Assembly: GCF_019880205.1 (NCBI RefSeq)
Contig: NZ_CP082292.1
Coordinates: 2,294,001-2,358,000, forward strand
Length of the DNA: 64,000 bases
Direction of reading: 5' to 3'
Source of the DNA: Pantoea alfalfae
GTDB lineage: Bacteria > Pseudomonadota > Gammaproteobacteria > Enterobacterales > Enterobacteriaceae
Under the pieces are notes generated by a model. The model did no database searches. It worked only from the letters and a program-made list of their open reading frames with translations, and had not been told where the DNA came from. Both the position numbers and the translations under genes were made by a program. Below are positions 31,401 to 39,213 of the stretch, piece after piece; the stretch's first letter is position 1; each line of letters begins with the position of its first letter.

Positions 31401-32509
31401 TGCAGACGTTCAAGCCACGCCGCACCCTGCCGGGTATCGCCAGAGAGCAGCACGCCACAGAGGCGGCCCTGACGGAGAAAAAGGCGGCGATAGTCGCCGG
31501 AGATCGGATCAAAACTGCTGATGGATGGCGCCTCACTGACATCACCGGCGCTGAACAGCGAAATGCCGCTAACCTTAAGCCGCGTCGCCAGCGGCTCACT
31601 GACGAAATCCGCCAGCGGCGATCCCGCCAGCTGCGCCGCCAGAATCTCTGCCTGCGCCAGGCAGGGCGCGACCAGGCCAAAGGTTTCGCCCGCGATTTCA
31701 CAGCACTCGCCCACGGCGTAAACATCGGGAATGGCGCTGCGCAGCTGACCATCAACCATAATCCCGCGCTGACACGGCAGACCCGCCGCCAGCGCCAGCT
31801 TCACCGCAGGCTGAACACCGATGGCAATCACGACCTGCGTGGCGGCGCAGTGACGCCCGCAGGTCAGCGTTACGCCCGCCTCGTCAATCGCCGTGAGTCC
31901 ACTGCTGAGTTCGCAGCGAATGCCGCGCTGCGCTAATGCCGTCAGCAACAGCTCGCCCGCTTTGGCATCCAGCTGGCGGTCCAGCAGCCAGGGTTTGTGG
32001 TGCACCAGCGTGACCTCACGGCCACGGGCGCGGAGTGCCGCCGCCGCTTCAATGCCGAGAAAACCGCCGCCCAGAATCACCACCGGCCCCTGGCCCGTCA
32101 GCAGTTGCCGGACGTCGGCGATGCTGCGAAAACCGAGTACGTGGCGGGCATCAATACCGGGAATCGCGGGCAGACGAGGCTGTGAACCGGTGGCAAACAC
32201 CAGCCGATCCCAGCCGAGCTGGCGCTGATCGGTCTGCACCGTACGCGCGGCCAGATCGACCTGCTGCACGGTTTCCCCGGTCAGCAGCGTGACGCCATGC
32301 CGCTGATACCAGTCGCGATCGTGGATCAGGGTTTCACCAAAGGACTTTTCACCGGCCAGCACCGGCGACAGCAGCACGCGGTTGTAGTTGCCGTGCGGCT
32401 CGCGGCCAATGACCGTAATGGCGTAGCGCAGCGGCGCACGCTGCAGCAGGCTCTCCACCATCTGCATCCCCGCCATGCCATTACCTATCACCAGCAACCG
32501 TTGCCTCAT
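28445..32509 (-). CDS. nirB: three-part fusion: NAD(P)H/FAD reductase (NasC-like) + NirB + NirD
   Basis: 1354 residues in one frame. Residues 1-380: FAD/NAD(P)-reductase (GNGMAG, GGGFLGIEAA) resembling NasC. A Gln/Pro-rich linker (HHQPEPQPQAAESPE) leads at 398 to a complete NirB beginning MSKPVLAVIGHGM, with its own FAD/NAD domain, BFD-like [2Fe-2S] site (CSCHNVSKGDICAAVKGGCG...ATGCGGC) and siroheme/[4Fe-4S] ligands CVGSTWCRYG and SGCTRECAEA. About 1242-1354 is NirD-like (DASVLSRGILGD, SPLYKQRVRLRDGQ); it lacks Rieske Cys/His, as E. coli NirD does. Reduces nitrite to ammonium and probably also passes electrons to nitrate reductase. The ATG has an AGGAG site; the internal ATG at 31318 has a GAGAG nearby. 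Confidence 0.93.
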   Translation of the reverse strand: MRQRLLVIGNGMAGMQMVESLLQRAPLRYAITVIGREPHGNYNRVLLSPVLAGEKSFGETLIHDRDWYQRHGVTLLTGETVQQVDLAARTVQTDQRQLGWDRLVFATGSQPRLPAIPGIDARHVLGFRSIADVRQLLTGQGPVVILGGGFLGIEAAAALRARGREVTLVHHKPWLLDRQLDAKAGELLLTALAQRGIRCELSSGLTAIDEAGVTLTCGRHCAATQVVIAIGVQPAVKLALAAGLPCQRGIMVDGQLRSAIPDVYAVGECCEIAGETFGLVAPCLAQAEILAAQLAGSPLADFVSEPLATRLKVSGISLFSAGDVSEAPSISSFDPISGDYRRLFLRQGRLCGVLLSGDTRQGAAWLERLQRAEPVTLDTLFDHHQPEPQPQAAESPEMSKPVLAVIGHGMVSHHFLEQLVARELHQHYHVVVYGEERQQAYDRVHLSDYFNGKTAGDLSLVGADFFVRHGIELRSGCTVVAIDRQQRSLRDSAGSELAWDKLVLATGSRAFVPPVPGHDGDRCFVYRTLDDLDAIAACARHSQRGIVIGGGLLGLEAANALRQLGLETHVVEFAPRLMAVQLDEGGALMLRQKIDALGVTVHTSKQTELIEQQPDGSVVLRFADGSSLPGDLVLFSAGIRPRDELAREAGLTLGPRGGIEINDRCQTSDDDVFAIGECAMWNGQIFGLVAPGYQMARVLAGHLAAEPAAFSGADMSTKLKLLGVEVASFGDAHGRTQGSQHYHWTDGPKGVYKKIVVSADCTRLLGGVLVGDSSDYATLLQMMLNDLPLPAAPESLILPALAGAPKAPGVAALPDSAQVCSCHNVSKGDICAAVKGGCGEMSSIKSCTKAATGCGGCVALVKQVMEFQLETLGVEVKKDVCDHFSYSRQELYHLVRAGEFRTFDALLASHGKGQGCEVCKPLVGSILASCWNDYLLKPAHLPLQDTNDRYFANIQKDGTYSVVPRVPAGEITPQGLIAIGEVAARYDLYTKITGGQRIDLFGARLDQLPAIWQTLLEAGFETGHAYGKSLRTVKSCVGSTWCRYGVQDSTAFAITLENRYKGLRAPHKIKMAVSGCTRECAEAQSKDIGVIATEKGWNLYVCGNGGMKPRHADLFASDLDDATLLRYVDRLLMFYIRTADRLQRTSVWLDNLEGGLDYLRQVVIEDSLGLGATLEQEMQRVVDAWQCEWQTTLADPSRRALFTPTINSEQPDETLHYSRVRGQRQPESVAARPLLQLPAEPWSAVCALEAIPPEAGIGARLGSERVALFRFGDALYALEDREPGSDASVLSRGILGDVGGEPVVISPLYKQRVRLRDGQSLDNPQHQLRCWPVKLEAGQIWLANRPQNRLAQAS

Positions 32510-32519
32510 GGTCTGCTCC

Positions 32520-33311
32520 TTATGCGGCCGTGGTCTGTTTTTCATAGAGGAAATGCAGCACTTTCTGGCGCAGCTGGTGGTAGCGCGGCTCATCCGCCAG
32601 CGCGATCCGCGAGCGCGGACGCGGCAGATCGACGGTGAGGATTTCACCGACCTGCGCTGCCGGGCCGTTGGTCATCATCAGCACCCGATCGGAGAGCAGC
32701 ACCGCTTCATCCACGTCATGGGTGATCAGGACAATGGTGGTGTTCAGCTCCTGCTGAATGCGCATCACGCTGTCCTGCAGGTGGGCGCGGGTTAAGGCAT
32801 CCAGCGCGCCAAATGGCTCATCGAGCAGCAGCACGCGCGGCTTCATTGCCAGCGCCCGGGCAATGCCGACACGCTGCTTCATGCCGCCGGAGATTTCGCC
32901 AGGCCGCTTGTGCATGGCGTGGCTCATCTGCACCCGATTGAGGTTGTGTTCGATCCAGTCGCGCATCTCCGCTTTGCTGAAGCGTCCTTTAAACACCTGC
33001 TGCACCGCCAGTTCGACGTTCTGAAACGCCGTCAGCCACGGCAGCAGCGAATGGTTCTGAAATACCACCGCACGCGCCGGGCCGGGTCCGGTGATTTCGC
33101 GGTTATCACATAGCAGCACGCCGCTGCTGGGACGGGTTAATCCGGCAATCAGGTTCAGCAGCGTCGATTTGCCGCAGCCGGAGTGGCCGATCAGGCTCAG
33201 GGTTTCCCCTTCGTGGATATCAAAACTGACGTTGTCCAGCGCCAGAAACTCGCCGCTGGCGGTGTTGAAACGCTGACTCACCTGCTGAACGCGAATAATG
33301 TGTTGCTGCAT
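32520..33311 (-). CDS. nrtD: nitrate ABC transporter ATP-binding protein
   Basis: 263 residues, NasD/NrtD family. Walker A GHSGCGKST, Q-loop VFQNHSLLPWLT, signature ISGGMKQRVGIARAL, Walker B VLLLDEPFGALD and the H-loop ITHDVDEAV. It energises nitrate uptake through the permease encoded 10 bases upstream. It has no fused substrate-sensing domain, unlike cyanobacterial NrtC. The fusion reductase gene starts 10 bases downstream. Confidence 0.93.
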   Translation of the reverse strand: MQQHIIRVQQVSQRFNTASGEFLALDNVSFDIHEGETLSLIGHSGCGKSTLLNLIAGLTRPSSGVLLCDNREITGPGPARAVVFQNHSLLPWLTAFQNVELAVQQVFKGRFSKAEMRDWIEHNLNRVQMSHAMHKRPGEISGGMKQRVGIARALAMKPRVLLLDEPFGALDALTRAHLQDSVMRIQQELNTTIVLITHDVDEAVLLSDRVLMMTNGPAAQVGEILTVDLPRPRSRIALADEPRYHQLRQKVLHFLYEKQTTAA

Positions 33312-33321
33312 GATGTTCTCC

Positions 33322-34194
33322 TTATTTTTCCCAGCTGAAACGACGCGCCAGCAGCATCAGACCCTGCTCCAGCAGCAGCCCGACGACGCCGATAATCAGA
33401 ATGGCGATCAGAATGTTTGCCACGTTGAGGTTGTTCCACTCGTTCCAGATCCAGAAACCGATCCCCAGCCCGCCGGTCAGCATTTCGGCGGCCACAATCA
33501 CCAGCCAGGCGATGCCGATAGAGAGACGCACCCCGGTGAGCACCGCAGGCAGCACGGCGGGCAGCAGGATCCGGCGCATCACCGTCCATTCAGAGAGCTG
33601 TAACACCCGCGCCACGTTGAGGTAATCCTGCGGAATGCGCTGCACCCCTTCGGCGGTGTTGATGATCATCGGCCAGATCGAACAGATGAAAATGGTCCAG
33701 CTGGCGGCCGGCTCGGCGCGCTGAAACAGCAGCAGCCCAATCGGCAGCCAGGCCAGCGGGCTGACCGGGCGCAGTAAGGCGATAATCGGATTGAACATGC
33801 GCGCCATAAAGGTGAAGCGCCCCAGCAGAAATCCGGCAGGAATGCCCACCAGCGCGGCGAGGCCGAATCCGATGGCGACGCGCTGCAGCGAGGCCAGCAC
33901 ATTCCAGCCAATGCCCTGATCGTTGGGACCATTGCTGTAGAACGGGTCAGCGAACAGTACCTGCGCGGCCTGCCAGGTCGCGTAAGGCGAGGGAAACGAG
34001 GGTTCGGACAGGGCGGCGATCTGCCACACCAGCAGCATCAGCAGCAGGCCGCCCGCAGCCGGAATGCAGTGCTGCAAAAACGGACGCAGCCGTGCCGGCC
34101 GAACGGCGGCTTTGGGGGTGACCTGTAACGGAATAACGGTGGCACTGCCGGGGGTTTGTACCGGCTGCGTCAGGGCGCGCACGTCAGTTTTCAT
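33322..34194 (-). CDS. nrtB: nitrate ABC transporter permease
   Basis: 290 residues, about six membrane helices after a soluble N-terminus of about 40 residues. The BPD_transp_1 coupling loop is visible as EGVQRIPQDYLNVARVLQLSEWTVMRRILLPAVLPAVLTGVRLSIGIAW, and WNEWNNLNVANILIAILIIGVVG matches NrtB/NasE and SsuC-type permeases. Start at the ATG 34194, 11 bases after the binding-protein gene. Confidence 0.93.
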   Translation of the reverse strand: MKTDVRALTQPVQTPGSATVIPLQVTPKAAVRPARLRPFLQHCIPAAGGLLLMLLVWQIAALSEPSFPSPYATWQAAQVLFADPFYSNGPNDQGIGWNVLASLQRVAIGFGLAALVGIPAGFLLGRFTFMARMFNPIIALLRPVSPLAWLPIGLLLFQRAEPAASWTIFICSIWPMIINTAEGVQRIPQDYLNVARVLQLSEWTVMRRILLPAVLPAVLTGVRLSIGIAWLVIVAAEMLTGGLGIGFWIWNEWNNLNVANILIAILIIGVVGLLLEQGLMLLARRFSWEK

Positions 34195-34205
34195 AACAAC
34201 CTCTC

Positions 34206-35456
34206 TTAACGTTTGATGGCGAAACTGGCGGCATAGGCGGCAGGATTGCTGCCATCCCAGACTTTGCCGTCGATCAGGGTGCTGCTGCGCATCTCACTGG
34301 CGGGCAGTGCCATCTGCCCGACGGCGCTGGCGGCCTGTTTGTAGATGTCGATGCGGTTGATCTGGCGGGCCACGGCGAGGTAATCGGGATCGCTGGCCAG
34401 CAGTCCCCAGCGTTTCATCTGGGTCAGGAACCACATCCCGTCGGAGAGCCACGGAAAACTGACGTTGCCGTTGTCGAAGAAGCGCATCGGATGCGCGTCC
34501 TGCCACGACTGTCCCAGCCCGTTCTGATACTGACCAAGCATCCGCCCCTGCAGCGTCTCCACTTTGGTGTTGATCCAGGCGCGACCGGCTAACACCTGCG
34601 CGGTTTCACGGCGGTTATTGTCTGAGGCATCGATCCAGCGCGCCGCCTCCAGTACGGCAGCAGTGAGCGCACGGGCAGTATGAGGGTTCTCTTTCACCCA
34701 CTGCGCGCGGGTGCCTAGCACTTTTTCCGGATGCTCCGGCCAGATCTGCTGGCTGGTCGCAGCGGTAAAACCGATGTTGTCGCTGATGGCACGCTGGTTC
34801 CACGGCTCACCGACGCAGAAACCGCTCATGTTGCCAATCTTCATGTTCATCACCATCTGGGGCGGCGGCACGACCACGGTGCGCACATCGTCAAACGGAT
34901 GAATGCCGGCATTGGCGAGCCAGTAGTAGAGCCACATGGCGTGCGTACTGGTAGGAAAGGTATGGGCGAAGGTCAGGCTGCCTTTCGGACTGCCATCAAC
35001 GGCTTTTTTCAGGCTGGCCGCATCGGTGACGCCGCCTGCCTTGAGCTGGTTCGACAGGGTGATCGCCTGGCCGTTGTGGTTAAGCGTCATCAGGTTTGCC
35101 ATATCGTGCTGCGGCCCCGCCACACCCAGCTGCAGCGCGTAGATCATGCCGTAAAGCACATGCGCCGCATCCAGTTCGCCGGAGGTCAGTTTGTCGCGCA
35201 CCGCTGCCCAGCTCGCCTCTTTGCTGACCTGCAATGTCAGGCCATACTTTTTGTCGAAGCCTTTTACTGACGCCATGACGACCGGCGCGCAGTCGGTGAG
35301 TGGAATAAAGCCGACCCGCACCTGCGCCTTTTCTGGCGCATCGGAGCCGGCTGCCCAGACTGCATTTCGTAATCCCGGCACGATCCAGGCCGCACCCAGC
35401 GCCGCACCGGAGATCAGCGCCTGACGTCGTGTCAGTGAAAATGGCGTTTTGCTCAT
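34206..35456 (-). CDS. nrtA: nitrate-binding periplasmic protein (NrtA/NasF)
   Basis: 416 residues. Twin-arginine signal SLTRRQALISGAALGAAW. The mature part follows NrtA/CmpA: VRVGFIPLTDCAPVVMASVKGFDKKYGLTLQVSKEASWAAVRDKL, GELDAAHVLYGM, FCVGEPWNQRAI and FLTQMKRWG. Captures nitrate for the ABC permease. Two adjacent ATGs (35459, 35456) follow AGGGGCAAC; the second has the better spacing. First structural gene of the nas operon, directly behind the attenuator leader. Confidence 0.93.
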   Translation of the reverse strand: MSKTPFSLTRRQALISGAALGAAWIVPGLRNAVWAAGSDAPEKAQVRVGFIPLTDCAPVVMASVKGFDKKYGLTLQVSKEASWAAVRDKLTSGELDAAHVLYGMIYALQLGVAGPQHDMANLMTLNHNGQAITLSNQLKAGGVTDAASLKKAVDGSPKGSLTFAHTFPTSTHAMWLYYWLANAGIHPFDDVRTVVVPPPQMVMNMKIGNMSGFCVGEPWNQRAISDNIGFTAATSQQIWPEHPEKVLGTRAQWVKENPHTARALTAAVLEAARWIDASDNNRRETAQVLAGRAWINTKVETLQGRMLGQYQNGLGQSWQDAHPMRFFDNGNVSFPWLSDGMWFLTQMKRWGLLASDPDYLAVARQINRIDIYKQAASAVGQMALPASEMRSSTLIDGKVWDGSNPAAYAASFAIKR

Positions 35457-35478
35457 CATGTTGCCCCTGAACAGAAAT

Positions 35479-35560
35479 AAAAAAAGGCATCCTCCGACAA
35501 GCCGAAGCCTGCGGATGGACGCCTTTATCCAAAGCACCGACCCCACCGCCATTGGCGGGA
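35479..35560 (-). terminator. NasR-controlled attenuator (leader hairpin plus terminator) of the nas operon
   Basis: On the minus strand the leader contains first a hairpin CTCCCGCC-aat-GGCGGTGGG (35541-35560) and then a large stem beginning AAAGGCGTCCATCCGCAGGC and closing with GGATGCC, followed by seven T's (35479-35526). The leader from the sigma54 start to the nrtA ATG is about 120 bases, the same as the Klebsiella nasF leader, where NasR binding to the first hairpin prevents the terminator. Confidence 0.8.
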
Positions 35561-35586
35561 GCAATGCGTACTCTCTGTAGGGTTAA

Positions 35587-35603
35587 AGCAAAGGGTGTGC
35601 CAG
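35587..35603 (-). promoter_or_regulatory. sigma54 (RpoN) promoter of the nas operon
   Basis: Minus strand reads CTGGCACACCCTTTGCT: TGGCAC, five bases, TTGCT, a perfect -24/-12 element. Transcription should begin near 35575, just before the attenuator hairpins. Nitrogen control through NtrC is expected. Confidence 0.88.
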
Positions 35604-35687
35604 ATCGCTCAAGCCGTGTTAATGCCAATCTGCGGGGGGCAGCCTGGTGAGAAATCAACCTTTTTTGCACGTTTCTGACGCAGATCA

Positions 35688-35704
35688 CGCACAAAGGCTG
35701 TGCA
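35688..35704. promoter_or_regulatory. probable NtrC enhancer site for the nas operon
   Basis: Minus strand TGCACAGCCTTTGTGCG has the 17-base dyad geometry of NtrC sites (TGCAC...GTGCA) with one mismatch in the outer half. It lies about 113-129 bases upstream of the predicted start, normal for a sigma54 enhancer. Confidence 0.5.
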
Positions 35705-35719
35705 GCTACCTCATCCGGG

Positions 35720-36931
35720 TTAGTTGCTCAGGGTTTTCGCCACCGCCAGCACCGCCTGCGCGATCTCCAGTACCCGTTTGTTCTGGTTCATCGCACTTTT
35801 GCGCAGCGCCTGCCAGGCGGCCTCTTCGCTGAAACCCTGCTGCTTCATCAGCCAGTGCTTGGCCTGATCGATCACCCGTCGCTCGTCAAGTGAAGCGCGC
35901 ATTGATGCCAGCTCATCCGCCTGCTGCTGCAGGCGCTGTGACTGCTCACCAATCAGCGACAGCACCGACCGTCCAAGTTGCGGGGCCAGACCGTCACTGT
36001 TGAGCGCAGCCGCGCCGGGCAGCCAGTCAGCTCCCGAGACGTAGAGCGAGAAGTTGCTGTCGCCCCGAACGACCGGCGATGCCGCCTGCTGCTGCGCCTG
36101 CTCAATCGCCTCACGACAACGCTGCATCAGCGTGGCCGTCAGGGCATCCTCCAGGGTTTTCATCTGGTCCAGCCGATCGGAGAGCAGAGAAAACCACTCC
36201 AGTGCGCCGGTTTCATCATACTGGCTACCGGTGCAGGCGATGCGCCGCAGCCGTTCGATATCCCGGCTGGCCTGAGACAGCGGCTGCCAGCTTGCACAGG
36301 CGACGCCGTCGGCAAACTCCCGGAAGGTGGTAAAGCTTTGCTCCTGAGCCGCAATCAGCGCCACCATCTGGCTGCGCTGCTCAGGCGTGAAGTGCCCCGC
36401 CGCAAAGCCCGCGGAGCCGATGGCCCGCTCCTGTCCTGCCAGCTCTTTGCCCTGCATAAAACTGAACAGCGCGATAAGTGCACGCGAGATACCGGGATCG
36501 CTGGCGGTGTCGGCTGCCTCAAACACCAGATTGAGTAAGGTGCGGATCACCTGATTAAACGCCGCCATCGCCGCAGCCTGATCCCGCTCATGCTGGCTGA
36601 TTTGCTGACGCAGCGCGGGCAGTCCCTCCAGTGCCTGCAGGGCGGCGGCAATCAGGTTGCAGAAACGACTGAAACCGGGCTGTGCTATGGCGTGCGGCAG
36701 CGCCTGGTAAAAATGGTGCAGGCCGGCGCTGACCTCCTGCTGACGGGCGTGGCGCTCGGCGCTGAAGAGCGTGCCACCGGAGCAGATCCAGAGATTGTTT
36801 GCGCCGCGTTCCCGCTGCAGCCGATGAACCAGCTCACTGACGGCGGCCATCAGCTCGCCGGTTTCAAGCAGCCGTTGCAGGCTGGCAATATCGCTGTCAC
36901 GCGAGGCCTGCAGCCAGGTCAGGGCATCCAT
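35720..36931 (-). CDS. nasR: nitrate/nitrite-responsive antiterminator NasR (NIT-ANTAR)
   Basis: 403 residues (Klebsiella NasR 393). The all-helical NIT domain spans about 40-300; LVHRLQRERGANNLWICSGG carries the Arg-rich nitrate-binding helix. The C-terminal ANTAR RNA-binding domain, about 325-400, is seen in LASMRASLDERRVIDQAKHWLMKQQGFSEEAAWQALRKSAMNQNKRVLEIAQAV. It binds the nas leader RNA when nitrate or nitrite is present and allows readthrough. Located directly upstream of the operon it controls, same orientation, ribosome site AGGTGA. Confidence 0.95.
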   Translation of the reverse strand: MDALTWLQASRDSDIASLQRLLETGELMAAVSELVHRLQRERGANNLWICSGGTLFSAERHARQQEVSAGLHHFYQALPHAIAQPGFSRFCNLIAAALQALEGLPALRQQISQHERDQAAAMAAFNQVIRTLLNLVFEAADTASDPGISRALIALFSFMQGKELAGQERAIGSAGFAAGHFTPEQRSQMVALIAAQEQSFTTFREFADGVACASWQPLSQASRDIERLRRIACTGSQYDETGALEWFSLLSDRLDQMKTLEDALTATLMQRCREAIEQAQQQAASPVVRGDSNFSLYVSGADWLPGAAALNSDGLAPQLGRSVLSLIGEQSQRLQQQADELASMRASLDERRVIDQAKHWLMKQQGFSEEAAWQALRKSAMNQNKRVLEIAQAVLAVAKTLSN

Positions 36932-37418
36932 GTTTCACCTCTCCGCCGTTAAAACCTTTCTGAAGCAAAAGGCGTGCCGCTTTCCGGAAAACAGGCAGGC
37001 GTATCCGGCGCGTAAATTCTGATTTTGATAAGATTGTTTAGCTGAAGAGATAAATTTTATCGGCAGCAAAAGATTAGAAAGACTTAATAGTTTCCAATCG
37101 AATCCATTGCATGTCAGAATGCGCGGCACTGTTCTCAACCAGTTTGTCCCCGCGATAATTCAGTTCGCTTTAACTATCGCATTGCCTGGCGCTTTTCTTA
37201 TATCGCAGCCCGCCCAGAAAGCGTCTGCTATCACGCATCGGCAGCGTGTGCAATGGTTTGAATTCTCAAAAGTCTTAGGTAGACTAAACGCGTAACTATC
37301 CTGATGTAATCTGAACTTTTTTTGAAAAACAGACTTTCGGCACGATGCGGCGCGAAAAACAGCGCCTCCTGCATCGGGCCTGGCAATATGCAGATACTTT
37401 GATGAGATCACGAGGAAC
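36932..37418. other. intergenic region between nasR and the T6SS-type locus
   Basis: 487 bases between divergent genes. It should hold the nasR promoter and the promoter for the lipoprotein-tssL operon, but I find no standout sigma70 match. One 13-base palindrome, GATAAATTTTATC (37049-37061), is visible. No credible gene. Confidence 0.4.
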
Positions 37419-37910
37419 ATGGTGAAAAAGAGTCTTGCGTTAACGCTGCTGGCGGTGCTTACCCTGGCAGGCTGTAAGGCCCCGCCGCCGCCCGTCACTG
37501 ACGATACGCTGGTCACCAGCGAAATTAACGGCGTTAAACTGGTCCATCGACACGCTGTCGCAGCACCGACTGAATTTGAGCCGGTCAATCAGACCTGGCG
37601 GGCGCTCTATGGTGCCTCGGTTATGACCTCGCCGGATTACGGCGGCAAAGTCGTTCGCTATCTCGAAACGGGTAAACCGTTTGAAGTATTAGGTAATGTG
37701 GAGCACAGCTGGCTGGCGATTGCTGACCAGGCCGATGGCCCATTGATTGGTTATGTACCGTTAAAAGCGGGTGTAGAGAGCAGTCGTTACGATGCCACGC
37801 TGCAGAGCGATCGTCCCCGTCCGCGGAAAGCGAAACAGGTCTGCGTGGCCGTCGGGGGCGCGAGTAAAGCCTGTCGGACTAACGATACCGCGACCTGGAT
37901 CTTAGACTGA
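37419..37910 (+). CDS. lipoprotein with SH3-like domain at the head of the T6SS-type locus
   Basis: 163 residues. Signal peptide MVKKSLALTLLAVLTLAGC with lipobox LAGC, then APPPP linker and an SH3-like fold (RALYGASVMTSPDYGGKVVRYLETGKPFEVLGNVEHSWLAIADQADGPLIGYVPLKAG). The tail is basic with two Cys. The size and position equal a TssJ lipoprotein, but it does not look like the transthyretin-fold TssJ; SH3 domains of this type bind peptidoglycan or protein partners. It may replace TssJ in anchoring TssM/TssL. CGAGGA ribosome site. Confidence 0.75.
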   Translation: MVKKSLALTLLAVLTLAGCKAPPPPVTDDTLVTSEINGVKLVHRHAVAAPTEFEPVNQTWRALYGASVMTSPDYGGKVVRYLETGKPFEVLGNVEHSWLAIADQADGPLIGYVPLKAGVESSRYDATLQSDRPRPRKAKQVCVAVGGASKACRTNDTATWILD

Positions 37911-37995
37911 ATATGAAATCCGGCGCATATTGCCCGCAGCACCGTCCTGTGTTGCGGGTAAAGGGATTTGCCATTGGCTGGAAGATCACGAATTA

Positions 37996-39213
37996 ATGAC
38001 TGTGGAATCCCCTGCGCGTGAGGCGACCCCCTCGGGCAATGAGAATCTATTACTTCAGGCTGCGGCGCCACTGCTGAATGCGGTGGTGCAAATTCGTCAG
38101 GCAGCCACCCATGATGACCCTGCGGGTCTGCGCCAGTCTCTGATCGATGAAATTCGCCAGTTTGAACAACGCTGTAAACAGGCAGGGCTGCCGTTTGAGA
38201 TGATTATCGGCGCGCGTTACTGCATCTGCAGCGCGCTGGACGAAGCCGCGGCGCAAACCCCCTGGGGCACGCGTGGCGTCTGGTCGGGCAACGGCATGCT
38301 GGTGACCTTTCACAATGAAAGCTGGGGCGGCGAGAAATTCTTTCAGCTGCTGTCGCGCATTTCACAAAGTCCGCAACAACACCTCTGGCTGCTGGAAGTG
38401 GTGCAATATTGCCTGCTGCTGGGCTATGAAGGCCGCTATCGCGGCAGTGAAAATGGCCGCGCCCAGTGCGACGGTATCCGTAAGCGCCTGAAAAGCCTGA
38501 TTGACGAGACGCGCGCCCAGCGCCAGACCCCGCAACCCCCGCTGGTCGAGGTGCATCCGCTGGTCAGTACCCTCGCCCGCCCGATGGTGCCGCTCTGGGC
38601 CTGCGCCATGCTGGTCGCGCTCATCGGCTGCCTGATCTACAGCGGCCTGAACTGGCGGCTCGGCAACGCTGCCGAACCGCTGCTGCGCACCATCTATCAG
38701 ACCCCGCTGCCGCAGATTACTGCGGGCCGCCGTCCCTCTTCTCCGCAGGCGCTGCTCGATCTGCGTCAGCGACTGAACGATGTGATCGCTGCCGGACAGC
38801 TCGAAGTCAGCGATGGTGCCTTTGGCAGTAAAGTGATTATTCCCGCAGACAAATTGTTTGCCGAGCAAGGCACGGTGATTAACCCGGTGGGCCGCGCGCT
38901 GCTGGCCCGCGTCTCAACTGCGATGAAAGATGTCAAAGGCACCATTCTGGTGTCCGTGTTTACCGACGATCATCCGGTGGATAACAGCCGTTTTGCCTCC
39001 AGCTATGAGTTCTCATTCGCCCGCGCCCGTGCCATCACCCAGCTGCTGCAGCTGCAGCTGGAGGACGGTCATACGGTACGCTCTGAAGGCCGTGGTGACA
39101 GCGACCCGCTGCTGCCCAACGACAGCAGCGAAAACCGGACCCGCAACCGCCGCGTTGAGATCACCCTGTTTGCCGCGCCTGAAACGCTCAGTAATCATCA
39201 AGGAGCACAATAA
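37996..39213 (+). CDS. tssL: type VI secretion membrane-complex protein TssL with OmpA-like domain
   Basis: 405 residues. DotU/IcmH domain about 15-190 (ALDEAAAQTPWGTRGVW, FHNESWGGEKFFQLL, LLLGYEGRYRG), one membrane segment about 206-226 (PLWACAMLVALIGCLIYSGL), then an OmpA-C peptidoglycan-binding domain about 300-400 (VFTDDHPVDNSRFASSYEFSFARARAITQLL, NRTRNRRVEITL). This is the extended evolved-TssL form. The ATG at 37996 aligns with the DotU start; an upstream in-frame start is in non-homologous sequence. Overlaps tssM by one base. Confidence 0.93.
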   Translation: MTVESPAREATPSGNENLLLQAAAPLLNAVVQIRQAATHDDPAGLRQSLIDEIRQFEQRCKQAGLPFEMIIGARYCICSALDEAAAQTPWGTRGVWSGNGMLVTFHNESWGGEKFFQLLSRISQSPQQHLWLLEVVQYCLLLGYEGRYRGSENGRAQCDGIRKRLKSLIDETRAQRQTPQPPLVEVHPLVSTLARPMVPLWACAMLVALIGCLIYSGLNWRLGNAAEPLLRTIYQTPLPQITAGRRPSSPQALLDLRQRLNDVIAAGQLEVSDGAFGSKVIIPADKLFAEQGTVINPVGRALLARVSTAMKDVKGTILVSVFTDDHPVDNSRFASSYEFSFARARAITQLLQLQLEDGHTVRSEGRGDSDPLLPNDSSENRTRNRRVEITLFAAPETLSNHQGAQ

